The notes beneath the pieces were generated by a model, which did no database searches, had not been told where the DNA came from, and saw nothing but the letters and a program-made list of their open reading frames with translations. A stretch of DNA of 64,000 nucleotides from a virus. The stretch is taken from the IMG/VR virus record IMGVR_UViG_3300032242_001916, positions 1 through 64,000 of that record, one strand, 5' to 3'. This document shows positions 30,420 to 37,126 of this stretch, one piece after another (positions within the stretch are counted from its first letter, which is position 1; the number at the start of each line of letters is the position of its first letter). The translations under genes and the position numbers were made by a program.

Positions 30420-30841
30420 GGCTAAACTCCTTTGTGACAACTACGCGCACAGTGTGTGAGCGTATGGTGATACGGACTGGACTTGAACCAGCCCGTACCG
30501 AGAGAGAGGTTATTGTGTGTTCTGGTGTAATGTAGAGACGGAACAGTTGTTCGGTCATACCCCCTGCCCAGTTATTTTTGGACAGCAAAAAGGGCAGACT
30601 ATTCCTAGCCTACCCAGAACAAGTTTTTCAACTTCGTAGTTGATAATAATTATTTATTACCCCCCCACCGTTAAATAACAATTTTTTATCATATTGGCCA
30701 GGTGAGACAAGTTACCAGGACCTTTTGGGCTGTACAGTGGCCCAATCTATGATCATAGAATGCACGGAGCACATTTTGCGGGTAGCTCAAATTTTTCAGG
30801 GTTTAGGCGTTTTTAGGCAGTGGCTACTTTAAGATAGGTGT
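30420..30841. other. Divergent intergenic region
   Basis: Separates minus-strand genes from plus-strand genes. It holds the minihelix (30,465-30,499), a CTGCCC/GGGCAG dyad around 30,565-30,600, an AT-rich tract near 30,645-30,690, and TTAAGAT shortly before the plus-strand ATG at 30,842. It must contain promoters for both directions, but boxes with ideal spacing were not identified. Confidence 0.45.
30465..30499 (-). ncRNA. Perfect tRNA minihelix ending in ACCA
   Basis: On the minus strand GGTACGG-GCTGG-TTCAAGT-CCAGT-CCGTATC-A-CCA gives a 7-base-pair acceptor stem, a 5-base-pair T-stem and a 7-base T-loop in the exact geometry of a tRNA top half, with discriminator A and encoded CCA. The D and anticodon arms are absent. 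It lies 46 bases ahead of the GTG of the Ala-rich gene, probably in its leader. Confidence 0.55.
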
Positions 30842-31084
30842 ATGAATCCTGAAAACCCACAGTTTCGGAAACCAACTGAAGCAGAAACCATCGCAAAGAT
30901 GTATTTGGATGTAAATGGTGGGAATTGCCCTGAAGGACATGATCCACATGACTTATCTAAGCAACCTGAGGGCGGTTGTAATAAGTGTGTTGGTATGAAC
31001 CAACTTCACCATCTTGCGGGTAACCATAGCGATTCTGTGTATTTAGATACATGTCCAGAGTGCAGAAAAGAGTTGTACAAGTAA
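30842..31084 (+). CDS. Zinc-binding small protein with MNPENPQF N-terminus
   Basis: The 80-residue product starts MNPENPQF, a peptide repeated at the start of the gene at 31,357. CNKC and CPEC pairs suggest a zinc site. No ribosome site precedes the ATG and TTAAGAT lies about 10 bases upstream, so the transcript could be leaderless. It is coupled to the next gene by TAATG. Function unknown. Confidence 0.55.
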   Translation: MNPENPQFRKPTEAETIAKMYLDVNGGNCPEGHDPHDLSKQPEGGCNKCVGMNQLHHLAGNHSDSVYLDTCPECRKELYK

Positions 31085-31299
31085 TGTCAAAGATACTAGA
31101 TAAAGGCAATGGCGGGTTTCGGCCATTCAAGCGTTCAGATAAAGAAGCCGTAGAAGGCAGCATGGCGGATGGCTCTCATCCTTCATGTAAGAACTGCTCC
31201 CCATGCCCGGATTGCAAGGGGCAGTCCAACTACAGGACAGATCCGTGTGAGACGTGTAACAGCACTCATTTCATACCTAATAGAGACTTCTACGGATAA
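31084..31299 (+). CDS. Small Cys-pair (zinc-ribbon) protein
   Basis: The ATG at 31,084 shares the A of the previous stop. The 71-residue product has CKNC, CPDC and CETC pairs, enough for one or two zinc sites, after a basic N-terminus. The arrangement recalls the CxxC repeats of chaperone zinc domains. Function unknown. Confidence 0.55.
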   Translation: MSKILDKGNGGFRPFKRSDKEAVEGSMADGSHPSCKNCSPCPDCKGQSNYRTDPCETCNSTHFIPNRDFYG

Positions 31300-31356
31300 T
31301 CCCTGGTGTGACTCTACAATACCCAGCCGCGATGGCGTTAAGGTTGTAAAAAAGAT

Positions 31357-31743
31357 ATGAACCCTGAAAATCCTCAATTTGATGAAGTGTCTGCTCGCAG
31401 AGTAAAAAAAGAGCATGACAACGGTGAGCATGAGTTTCATGGCCCCGCATTCCTAAATGCCCCCAAAGAGCATCAGGACGCTATGATGGCTAAAATTAAC
31501 AGCTGCCCACACTGCAAGGCAGAGAATGAGGAAAACGCCTCAGAGGGCTCTACAGAGGCTCCTATGGCCACTGTGACTAAATTACCCACTCCATCCTTTG
31601 GTAAACAACTATTTAACACTGTTAAAGGGTTAAACCTTGCAGTTATGCACGGCATAGGTGATCACGAGTACAAAGATGGTAAAAACAGAGAAGCAGGGTT
31701 TAATAAAGATTGTCCCGTTTGTAACGGAACATTTTGGGAATAG
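31357..31743 (+). CDS. Zinc-binding protein with MNPENPQF N-terminus
   Basis: The first eight residues match those of the gene at 30,842, although several codons differ. The 128-residue product has CPHC near residue 49 and a CPVC pair near its end, separated by a Thr/Pro-rich linker. No ribosome site is clear. The shared N-terminus may be a maturation or targeting signal. Function unknown. Confidence 0.55.
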   Translation: MNPENPQFDEVSARRVKKEHDNGEHEFHGPAFLNAPKEHQDAMMAKINSCPHCKAENEENASEGSTEAPMATVTKLPTPSFGKQLFNTVKGLNLAVMHGIGDHEYKDGKNREAGFNKDCPVCNGTFWE

Positions 31744-31808
31744 TTTAAACAGTCCGTTGACTAGTTTTTAGTAATAATAAAGTAAGTCCAATTAGATAAG
31801 GAAAAGTA

Positions 31809-32117
31809 ATGGCGGCACAAAACCCATTCAGTTTTGATGAAGATGATGATTTTAACAGCTTCACTCCTAGCAGTTCTCCGGAAGATAGAGGCGAGCATAA
31901 AGGTCGTAAAGTTCGCGCACGTGTAGCAGACTTTGTTGGGGGTGGCAGCGCCTACTCAGGTGACAAGCCAGCTAAAGAACCAAAGCCAGCTAAAGCGCCT
32001 CTGCGTGACCGTATTGCAGGTAAGATTGCGTCTAAGCCCAAAGATTCAGGCGAGGCTGCTAAACCGCCTCATGATCATGACTTTGACTGCGCTAACAACC
32101 CCTTCTGCGATAAGTAA
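31809..32117 (+). CDS. Low-complexity hypothetical protein
   Basis: AAGGAAAAG precedes the ATG. The 102-residue product has an acidic N-terminus (FDEDDDFNSF), a basic Lys/Ala/Pro middle part (AKEPKPAKAPLRDRI) and a C-terminal His/Cys tail (HDHDFDCANNPFC). Mostly disordered. No family recognised. Confidence 0.5.
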   Translation: MAAQNPFSFDEDDDFNSFTPSSSPEDRGEHKGRKVRARVADFVGGGSAYSGDKPAKEPKPAKAPLRDRIAGKIASKPKDSGEAAKPPHDHDFDCANNPFCDK

Positions 32118-32128
32118 GGATTTAAATA

Positions 32129-32500
32129 ATGGCTAACATGAGAACAAAAGCAAGAGTTATAAAGAGCAAGGTAAAAAAGGCTGTAAAAGGTTTAGAGCCT
32201 ATTAATACACTTAGTACAGATGATTCAGGCAATACTAAATCTTCATGGACTCTTCGTAAGAATATTCCAAATGATGACCAACCAGGTACAGGTCCAGGTA
32301 AAAGAGGCGTAACTAACTGGGAAACTCATATGAATGAAAAGCAATATGACCCTAATAGTTCGTTTGGCGGTAAGCAACCCAAATCAGAGGGTCGCCGTGT
32401 TGCCCCCGAGAGCAATCTTTCAAGGCACGATGCTAATATGGCTAACGCAGCTCGAAGTCGTAGTGACCATTTTAATGTTGGTCAGTCAGAAGGTAAGTAA
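32129..32500 (+). CDS. Basic hypothetical protein
   Basis: The 123-residue product begins with a Lys/Arg-rich helix (RTKARVIKSKVKKAVKG) and continues as a polar, Gly/Asn-rich chain. It could bind DNA or be a minor virion component. It precedes another disordered protein by two bases. No family recognised. Confidence 0.5.
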   Translation: MANMRTKARVIKSKVKKAVKGLEPINTLSTDDSGNTKSSWTLRKNIPNDDQPGTGPGKRGVTNWETHMNEKQYDPNSSFGGKQPKSEGRRVAPESNLSRHDANMANAARSRSDHFNVGQSEGK

Positions 32501-32502
32501 CC

Positions 32503-33300
32503 ATGGCAAAAAAAGCAAATAAATTTGTACCTAAGTATGTACCGTACGAATTGCAGCTAGAAAAGCATCCTGAAAAAGTAGATAGCTCTGGACTTACAAA
32601 TAAAAATATAGCTCCTCGCCTTTCTGGAGAAGCTAGAGACTTTGACCCTACACAGGGCTCTAATGATGTAAACAACGCAGTAGATGAAAAAGGTAACGCT
32701 GTTCCTGATATCCTTAAAAAAGGTCTTGCTCGTGGTTTAGAGGTTAGGGCTAGTAAAAAAGCTGCTGCCGCGGCAGCAGCTGAAAAAGAAGGTGTTCCAG
32801 TTACTGAAGAAGAAGGAAAAATAGCTGCAGAAGCTTTTGCTCCTAAAGATAGCCCCAAAGTAATTGACAAGATGGTAACAAGGCGTAAAAGTGAAAAGCC
32901 TCGTCCATTTGTTGGTTCTAAAGACAAAGAAGACTTTGTCACTCGTTCAAGAGACCTAAACCCAGACGCTTCTGAGGGAGGTCGCGTAGTTAATACTGCG
33001 TACGAACAGGGAGATATTGACGCTAGCGCTGCTACTACAGCTTTTGTAGACTACCCGGATACATTTGAAGAACTTCGCCGCTCAGCAACTAACCCAGGCG
33101 CTGGTCGTACTATTGGAGATATTCAAGAAGATTATAAAACACATGGAGATACCTTTGAAACTTCAGGTGCTGACGTAGCCAAAGCGCGTCATATGAATCC
33201 TCGCGCTGGTAATCCAACTGATGTTCCAAACCGTGCAAATGCTAGCAATCGCACAATTAGCATTGCTACTCCAAACAACCCTACAGAATCGACAATGTAA
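32503..33300 (+). CDS. Hypothetical polar protein
   Basis: The 265-residue product is rich in Lys, Asp, Ala and Asn, with a helical stretch SKKAAAAAAAEKEG near residue 87. No Cys pairs or membrane segment. It ends coupled to the next gene by TAATG. Composition resembles disordered virion or scaffold proteins. No family recognised. Confidence 0.5.
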   Translation: MAKKANKFVPKYVPYELQLEKHPEKVDSSGLTNKNIAPRLSGEARDFDPTQGSNDVNNAVDEKGNAVPDILKKGLARGLEVRASKKAAAAAAAEKEGVPVTEEEGKIAAEAFAPKDSPKVIDKMVTRRKSEKPRPFVGSKDKEDFVTRSRDLNPDASEGGRVVNTAYEQGDIDASAATTAFVDYPDTFEELRRSATNPGAGRTIGDIQEDYKTHGDTFETSGADVAKARHMNPRAGNPTDVPNRANASNRTISIATPNNPTESTM

Positions 33301-33578
33301 TGGAACTTAATAGAGTAACTGCATTAACCACTATCATAATCGGTATATGTATTTTTGCTGCAGCTGCTTGGGGTATACACCTAATAAGAAGCGAAGAAAA
33401 AAAAGAAAAAGAAGAATTAGCACGTATTGCAGCAAAACCGCCTGTTAAGACGGCAGTAGCTAAAAAAGCAGTGCCAGTAGCTAAAAAAGCAGTTAAGAAA
33501 GCTCCAGTTAAGAAATCAGCGGTTAAAGTTGCTGAAAAGAAAGCTGCTGCTAAGCGTAGTCCTAAAAAAGAAAAATAA
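33300..33578 (+). CDS. Membrane-anchored Lys/Ala-rich protein
   Basis: A hydrophobic helix (LTTIIIGICIFAAAAWGI) at residues 8-25 is followed by a charged helix and repeated AKKAVPVAKKAVKKAP units that resemble the tail of histone H1. The 92-residue protein may anchor at the membrane and bind DNA or cell-wall polymers. Its exact role is unknown. The stop lies seven bases before the next ATG. Confidence 0.55.
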   Translation: MELNRVTALTTIIIGICIFAAAAWGIHLIRSEEKKEKEELARIAAKPPVKTAVAKKAVPVAKKAVKKAPVKKSAVKVAEKKAAAKRSPKKEK

Positions 33579-33585
33579 ATAAATT

Positions 33586-33750
33586 ATGAATTTCTTAAAA
33601 CAAATGGGTCTTAAGAATACAATTAATGATTTAAAACCTAACGACTGGCATTCAGACGATAGAACCTCTTTACTAACTGCAAACCCTGAGCACGATAGTA
33701 TGAGCCGTTCAAGCCATTTTACAGATGGCATGAATAAATCTCGTAGCTAA
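33586..33750 (+). CDS. 54-residue hypothetical protein
   Basis: The ATG at 33,586 opens a 54-codon frame. The product is polar (LKPNDWHSDDRTSLL) and ends MNKSRS. No strong ribosome site is seen, but the gene follows its neighbour closely. No family recognised. Confidence 0.45.
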   Translation: MNFLKQMGLKNTINDLKPNDWHSDDRTSLLTANPEHDSMSRSSHFTDGMNKSRS

Positions 33751-33846
33751 AGTATACTTATAGAATTCCCTGGGCTTAGTCATTAGGGATCCGAGCAAGC
33801 GCGAAGACGTTGCCCAAAGCGCCCTCCCAAACTTTATAGGAAGATC
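33751..33846 (+). promoter_or_regulatory. Structured leader before the cell-wall cassette
   Basis: A TATACT box lies at about 33,753. The stretch that follows contains nested dyads (CTGGGC with GCCCAA, and GCAAGCG with CGTTGC) before AGGAAG and the ATG of the peptidase gene. It could be a promoter with a structured 5' leader. No known riboswitch was matched. Confidence 0.35.
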
Positions 33847-34308
33847 ATGCCAAAGCCAGGGGATTATGGGTGCGTAAGCACTAATGGGCGTATAGGCAGG
33901 ATAATTCGCCTATTTTTAAGAAGTAAAGTTAACCACGTCTTTATTTACATAGGTGGGGGCAAAATCATAGAAGCTAGGCCTTCTGGCGCAGCTGTATCCG
34001 ATATTCACTACTCAAGCATAACTTGGAGTACTGAAAAACTTACCCAACGCCAAAGAACTAAGATATCTGTTTCTGCAGCCCTTCTTGTAGGCACTCCGTA
34101 CGGCTTTTTAGATATTTTCTTTTTGTGGTTAAAAACTTTGGGAGTTACCCTACCTTATGTATCCAACTGGGTACTAAGAGATGATAGGATGATTTGTTCC
34201 CAACTAGTGGCACACTGCTATGCAAAAGCAGGTATAACACTAGTTGACAAGCCAGAGAATGAAGTAACCCCTAAGGATCTATACGAAAGGGCAAGAGATG
34301 CCATTTAA
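33847..34308 (+). CDS. YiiX/NlpC-P60-like papain-fold hydrolase
   Basis: The 153-residue product has the permuted papain-like pattern of YiiX/YebB proteins: an N-terminal GDYGCVST, H30 in VNHVFIYIG, E42 in KIIEARP, and the catalytic-type C117 in RMICSQLVAHCY. Such enzymes cleave amide bonds, often in cell-wall peptides or lipid-linked substrates. It has no signal peptide. Location in a cell-wall cassette supports a role in wall degradation or in remodelling at entry. The exact substrate is unknown. Confidence 0.65.
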   Translation: MPKPGDYGCVSTNGRIGRIIRLFLRSKVNHVFIYIGGGKIIEARPSGAAVSDIHYSSITWSTEKLTQRQRTKISVSAALLVGTPYGFLDIFFLWLKTLGVTLPYVSNWVLRDDRMICSQLVAHCYAKAGITLVDKPENEVTPKDLYERARDAI

Positions 34309-34429
34309 GTCACAAGCACAGCGTAAGTGGATGTATGCCCATGATCCTAAGATGGCAAGGCAGTGGCAAGAACATACACCAAAAGATGCAAAATTACCGG
34401 AAAAGGTAAAGAAAACAAAGAAAAAATGA
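34298..34429 (+). CDS. 43-residue conserved phage protein (PFKSxAQRKWMYA family)
   Basis: The product begins MPFKSQAQRKWMYAHDPKMA and matches a small family common in aquatic and actinobacterial phages with the pattern PFKS-AQR-MYA-HP. The Lys/Arg-rich tail is KVKKTKKK. It overlaps the preceding gene, and its stop overlaps the next ATG. Family function unknown. Confidence 0.7.
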   Translation: MPFKSQAQRKWMYAHDPKMARQWQEHTPKDAKLPEKVKKTKKK

Positions 34430-34491
34430 GCATATTAATAATGTGGGCACTTTTGTGCCTTTGGGCTTTTATGTCCTATCGCGGCAAATAA
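34426..34491 (+). CDS. 21-residue membrane peptide
   Basis: An ATGA overlap starts this very short frame. The peptide has a hydrophobic segment ILIMWALLCLWAFM and a basic end (SYRGK), which would fit a tiny membrane peptide. It lies between two cell-wall hydrolases, so a holin-like or spanin-like aid to lysis is conceivable. Translation is unproven. Confidence 0.4.
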   Translation: MSILIMWALLCLWAFMSYRGK

Positions 34492-34519
34492 TAGCCAAAT
34501 TTGTGTTACCCTAGAGGTA

Positions 34520-35005
34520 ATGCAATTCAAGATCAAAGCATTGGTCCCCGCTGCTGCGCTTCTTGCAGGTTTAATACTTGCACCGCTACCAGCAGCCCAG
34601 GCCCAATCTGAGAACGCGATACAAGCAGGGATACCCGCCAAAAATAGTAGATGCATTAATCATGCGTCTCGTTCTTCCGCAAGAGTGCCATTTGCATCTC
34701 CCGCTTTTAACAAGCGGTATGCATCTTGCCGAATGCAGGAGAAATATAAATGGGGATCAAAAGAGTACGGTTGTTTAGTAACCATGTGGAGCCGCGAAAG
34801 CGGTTGGCGTGTGGATGCTCACAATCGCTCTTCAGGTGCCCATGGTATACCCCAATCCCTTCCCGGGAACAAAATGGCAAGTGCCGGACCTAACTGGTAT
34901 ACAAACCCGTTTACGCAAGTAGACTGGGGATTAAAGTATATTAAGAGTCGGTATGGCACTCCATGTAACGCCTGGGGATTTTGGCAAAGTCACCATTGGT
35001 ACTAA
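34520..35005 (+). CDS. Secreted lytic transglycosylase-like protein
   Basis: A signal peptide (basic start, hydrophobic core, AQA cleavage motif near residue 28) precedes a 133-residue domain. E93 in WSRESGW is the candidate catalytic acid, followed by GAHGIPQSLPGNKMA and a terminal YGTPCNAWGFW-HHWY pattern typical of actinobacterial transglycosylases. It cleaves the glycan strand of peptidoglycan. Secretion implies it acts from outside or in the wall, so host-wall lysis is the likely task. GAGGTA precedes the ATG. Confidence 0.7.
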   Translation: MQFKIKALVPAAALLAGLILAPLPAAQAQSENAIQAGIPAKNSRCINHASRSSARVPFASPAFNKRYASCRMQEKYKWGSKEYGCLVTMWSRESGWRVDAHNRSSGAHGIPQSLPGNKMASAGPNWYTNPFTQVDWGLKYIKSRYGTPCNAWGFWQSHHWY

Positions 35006-35012
35006 TATAAAG

Positions 35013-35044
35013 CACAGGGTCTGGACAACTCTCCAGACCCTGTG
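35013..35044 (+). terminator. Intrinsic terminator after transglycosylase
   Basis: A 13-base perfect stem CACAGGGTCTGGA/TCCAGACCCTGTG with a 6-base loop, followed by TTACT. Confidence 0.85.
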
Positions 35045-35056
35045 TTACTATCTAGT

Positions 35057-35072
35057 GTTGTTACGTAACAAC
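35057..35072. promoter_or_regulatory. 16-base perfect palindrome
   Basis: GTTGTTACGTAACAAC has no spacer and lies 19 bases before the lipoprotein start, between the terminator and the gene. It is a likely operator for a dimeric repressor or host regulator. Confidence 0.5.
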
Positions 35073-35091
35073 CAATACAATAAGGAATAAC

Positions 35092-35505
35092 ATGAAAAAG
35101 ATTATTATAGTTGCTGCAGCTGCTATTTTACTAGGGATTGGTCTAGCATCTTGTGGCTCTTCCAACACAAACAATGATGCGACAAGTGTTTCTACTCCAG
35201 CACCTATTGATACCTATGTACCGCCTACACCTAAAGAGCAATTTTTATCTGATATTAATTCACTCAACGATCCAATAATTGCTCAGACCGCAGACTCTGA
35301 ACTTTGGTCTCTTGCAACTAGCACTTGTGATGCTTTAAACCAGGGCAATTCGGTAACTGATTTGATTACATATTTAGCTAACAGTGGGGCTATGACTAAC
35401 GATAACGCAACTTCAATTGGGGAAATAATTGGAGCTGCGGTTAAAGACGTATGCCCATCCCATATGCAGGAAGTTCAAGACTACATTAATGCAAACGCTA
35501 GTTAG
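35092..35505 (+). CDS. DUF732-like lipoprotein
   Basis: A signal peptide with lipobox LASC (C21) is followed by a Ser/Thr/Pro linker. The C-terminal domain (residues 50-135) holds paired Cys residues (TCDALNQG and DVCPSH) typical of actinobacterial DUF732. Mature protein would be lipid-anchored on the outer face of the membrane. In phages such proteins can block superinfection, but this is inference. AAGGAATAAC precedes the ATG, and the gene has an operator-like palindrome upstream. Confidence 0.7.
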   Translation: MKKIIIVAAAAILLGIGLASCGSSNTNNDATSVSTPAPIDTYVPPTPKEQFLSDINSLNDPIIAQTADSELWSLATSTCDALNQGNSVTDLITYLANSGAMTNDNATSIGEIIGAAVKDVCPSHMQEVQDYINANAS

Positions 35506-35513
35506 GTAAGAAT

Positions 35514-35585
35514 TCCCCCTTAGCTCAACGGCAGAGCACAGAGCTGTTAACTCTGGGGTTGGTGGTTCGAATCCATCAGGGGGAG
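35514..35585 (+). tRNA. tRNA-Asn (anticodon GTT)
   Basis: Acceptor TCCCCCT/AGGGGGA, D-arm with AGCTCAACGGCAGAGC, anticodon stem CAGAG/CTCTG with loop CTGTTAA, T-arm GGTGG-TTCGAAT-CCATC and discriminator G. No encoded CCA. AAC/AAT codons are frequent in the tail genes. Confidence 0.9.
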
Positions 35586-35657
35586 CGATAAACGTTTTAT
35601 AGATACAAATGTTTATTAATAAGAGAGAATAAAAACACAAACTCATAGGAGAAAAAA

Positions 35658-36068
35658 ATGGCATTGCCAATTAAAAATGGACACATTGGAACACCTTACG
35701 GTAAACCAGGTGCTATATGGATGGCAGGACACCACCAAGGCGTAGACTTCCCTACCCCTGTTGGAACACCTGTACTCGCGGCAGCAGATGGAACTGTTAT
35801 TGGCGTTGGACAGTGTTGGGGACCTAACTTTGGTAACCATCAGGTCATTGTTAAGCATGTAGTTGAAAAGCGTGCTTTTTACACAATTTACGCACATTGT
35901 TCGTCTGACTTTGTAAAAGTCGGAGACGAAGTAAAGAAGGGCCAAAAGATTGCTCTATCTGGTGCTGAAGGTCACGTAACTGGGCCGCACCTACACTTTG
36001 AAGCCCACACCGTATCTCATTGGGATACTAAGACCGATGTAAACCCACAACCATTGCTCGACGCATAA
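35658..36068 (+). CDS. M23-family peptidoglycan endopeptidase
   Basis: The 136-residue product is a bare M23 (LytM-type) domain: H26-x3-D30 in HHQGVDF, H80 in YAH, and H111-L-H113-F-E. These residues bind zinc and cut peptide cross-links in the wall. There is no signal peptide and no wall-binding domain. It may be delivered by a holin or act within the virion. It follows tRNA-Asn and has AGGAGAAAAAA upstream. Confidence 0.85.
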   Translation: MALPIKNGHIGTPYGKPGAIWMAGHHQGVDFPTPVGTPVLAAADGTVIGVGQCWGPNFGNHQVIVKHVVEKRAFYTIYAHCSSDFVKVGDEVKKGQKIALSGAEGHVTGPHLHFEAHTVSHWDTKTDVNPQPLLDA

Positions 36069-36107
36069 CTTAATAAACTTCACCCTGCGAGGGCAGGAGA
36101 GATAGCG

Positions 36108-36254
36108 ATGATCGTTATTAAAGAAGTGGTCACCAAAGAGCGCTGTGACTCCTGCCCCGCACGTGGTACTTTTAGAATTACCCTAAAAACAGGGAAACTA
36201 TACTTTTGTACGCATCACTTTAACGAACACAAAGATGCCTTAAATAAACTATAA
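36108..36254 (+). CDS. DUF7455-like zinc protein
   Basis: AGGAGAG precedes the ATG. The 48-residue product has CDSCPARG followed by a beta-strand and FCTHHFNEH, the pattern of the actinobacterial DUF7455 family. The Cys pair plus Cys and His residues probably bind zinc. Family function unknown. Confidence 0.75.
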   Translation: MIVIKEVVTKERCDSCPARGTFRITLKTGKLYFCTHHFNEHKDALNKL

Positions 36255-36295
36255 TTAAACCAGATTTATTATCTCATCCATAGGAAGATAGCTAT

Positions 36296-37102
36296 ATGTT
36301 AATGAACAATAACCAAAATGGGTCATTTAAACCGGGCGGATACTACGGAAGAAAAATGCGTAGAAACGCAGGCCGCGGTAGTTATGACTACACAGGTAAC
36401 TGGAATCCTTTTAAAGCTGCTAGTAAAGCGCTTGGTATGTTTAATACCGCAGATATGCAATTAAGAAATAATCTTCGAGTAGGGCTTATGAAGGGCATGG
36501 TTTCTGCTGAAGCAGCAAAAATGAAAACTGCGGCACAAGGCGAAGCCAGCGTAGATTTCTGGGAAAACTTAAATAAAGCACACTCAGGTATACAAGAAAA
36601 CGATCCAAGAATGGGCCCTATCACATCTGCTACACCGGGTGGAAAAGTTACCACATCTGGTCAGGCAAACATTATTGCAGCAGAAGAAAAGAATAAAAGA
36701 CTTAAAGACAAAGCTAAAGATCGTGCTGATGAGCCAAAGCCTGGTACTTCACAATCTGGCACTGGTACTCCGCCACCTGACACTAGTAAAAGAAAAGATT
36801 CTACAGTGGCTCAGGATCTTGGTACTACCGATGAAGACGGCGTTTATTCTGTAACCGTAAAAACTCCCGCACCACAAGCCGGTGGTGGAACTCCAAGACC
36901 TGTAAGAAACTTTCCTACTTTTACTCCTACAGAAGCTGAAGCTCCTAAAACTGATACCGAAGGTAAAGTAGGTAAAGCTGGCGGGGATGCACCACTAGGA
37001 CCAATGGTACCTATGGGACCGATAGATCCGTTGCACGAAGAAGACGACAAAGTAGTTAATAAAAAAAATAAAGCAGCTGCTCGTCCAGATGACGAAGCCT
37101 AG
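36296..37102 (+). CDS. Hypothetical low-complexity protein
   Basis: The 268-residue product has an N-terminal Gly/Arg/Asn-rich part, a helical Ala/Met-rich part (residues 40-85), and a long disordered Pro/Thr/Asp-rich tail. No Cys pairs or membrane segment. It precedes a gene of similar composition by 24 bases, so both may be virion or assembly components. No family recognised. Confidence 0.5.
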   Translation: MLMNNNQNGSFKPGGYYGRKMRRNAGRGSYDYTGNWNPFKAASKALGMFNTADMQLRNNLRVGLMKGMVSAEAAKMKTAAQGEASVDFWENLNKAHSGIQENDPRMGPITSATPGGKVTTSGQANIIAAEEKNKRLKDKAKDRADEPKPGTSQSGTGTPPPDTSKRKDSTVAQDLGTTDEDGVYSVTVKTPAPQAGGGTPRPVRNFPTFTPTEAEAPKTDTEGKVGKAGGDAPLGPMVPMGPIDPLHEEDDKVVNKKNKAAARPDDEA

Positions 37103-37126
37103 TATTAATAAACGATAAGGTAAAAC

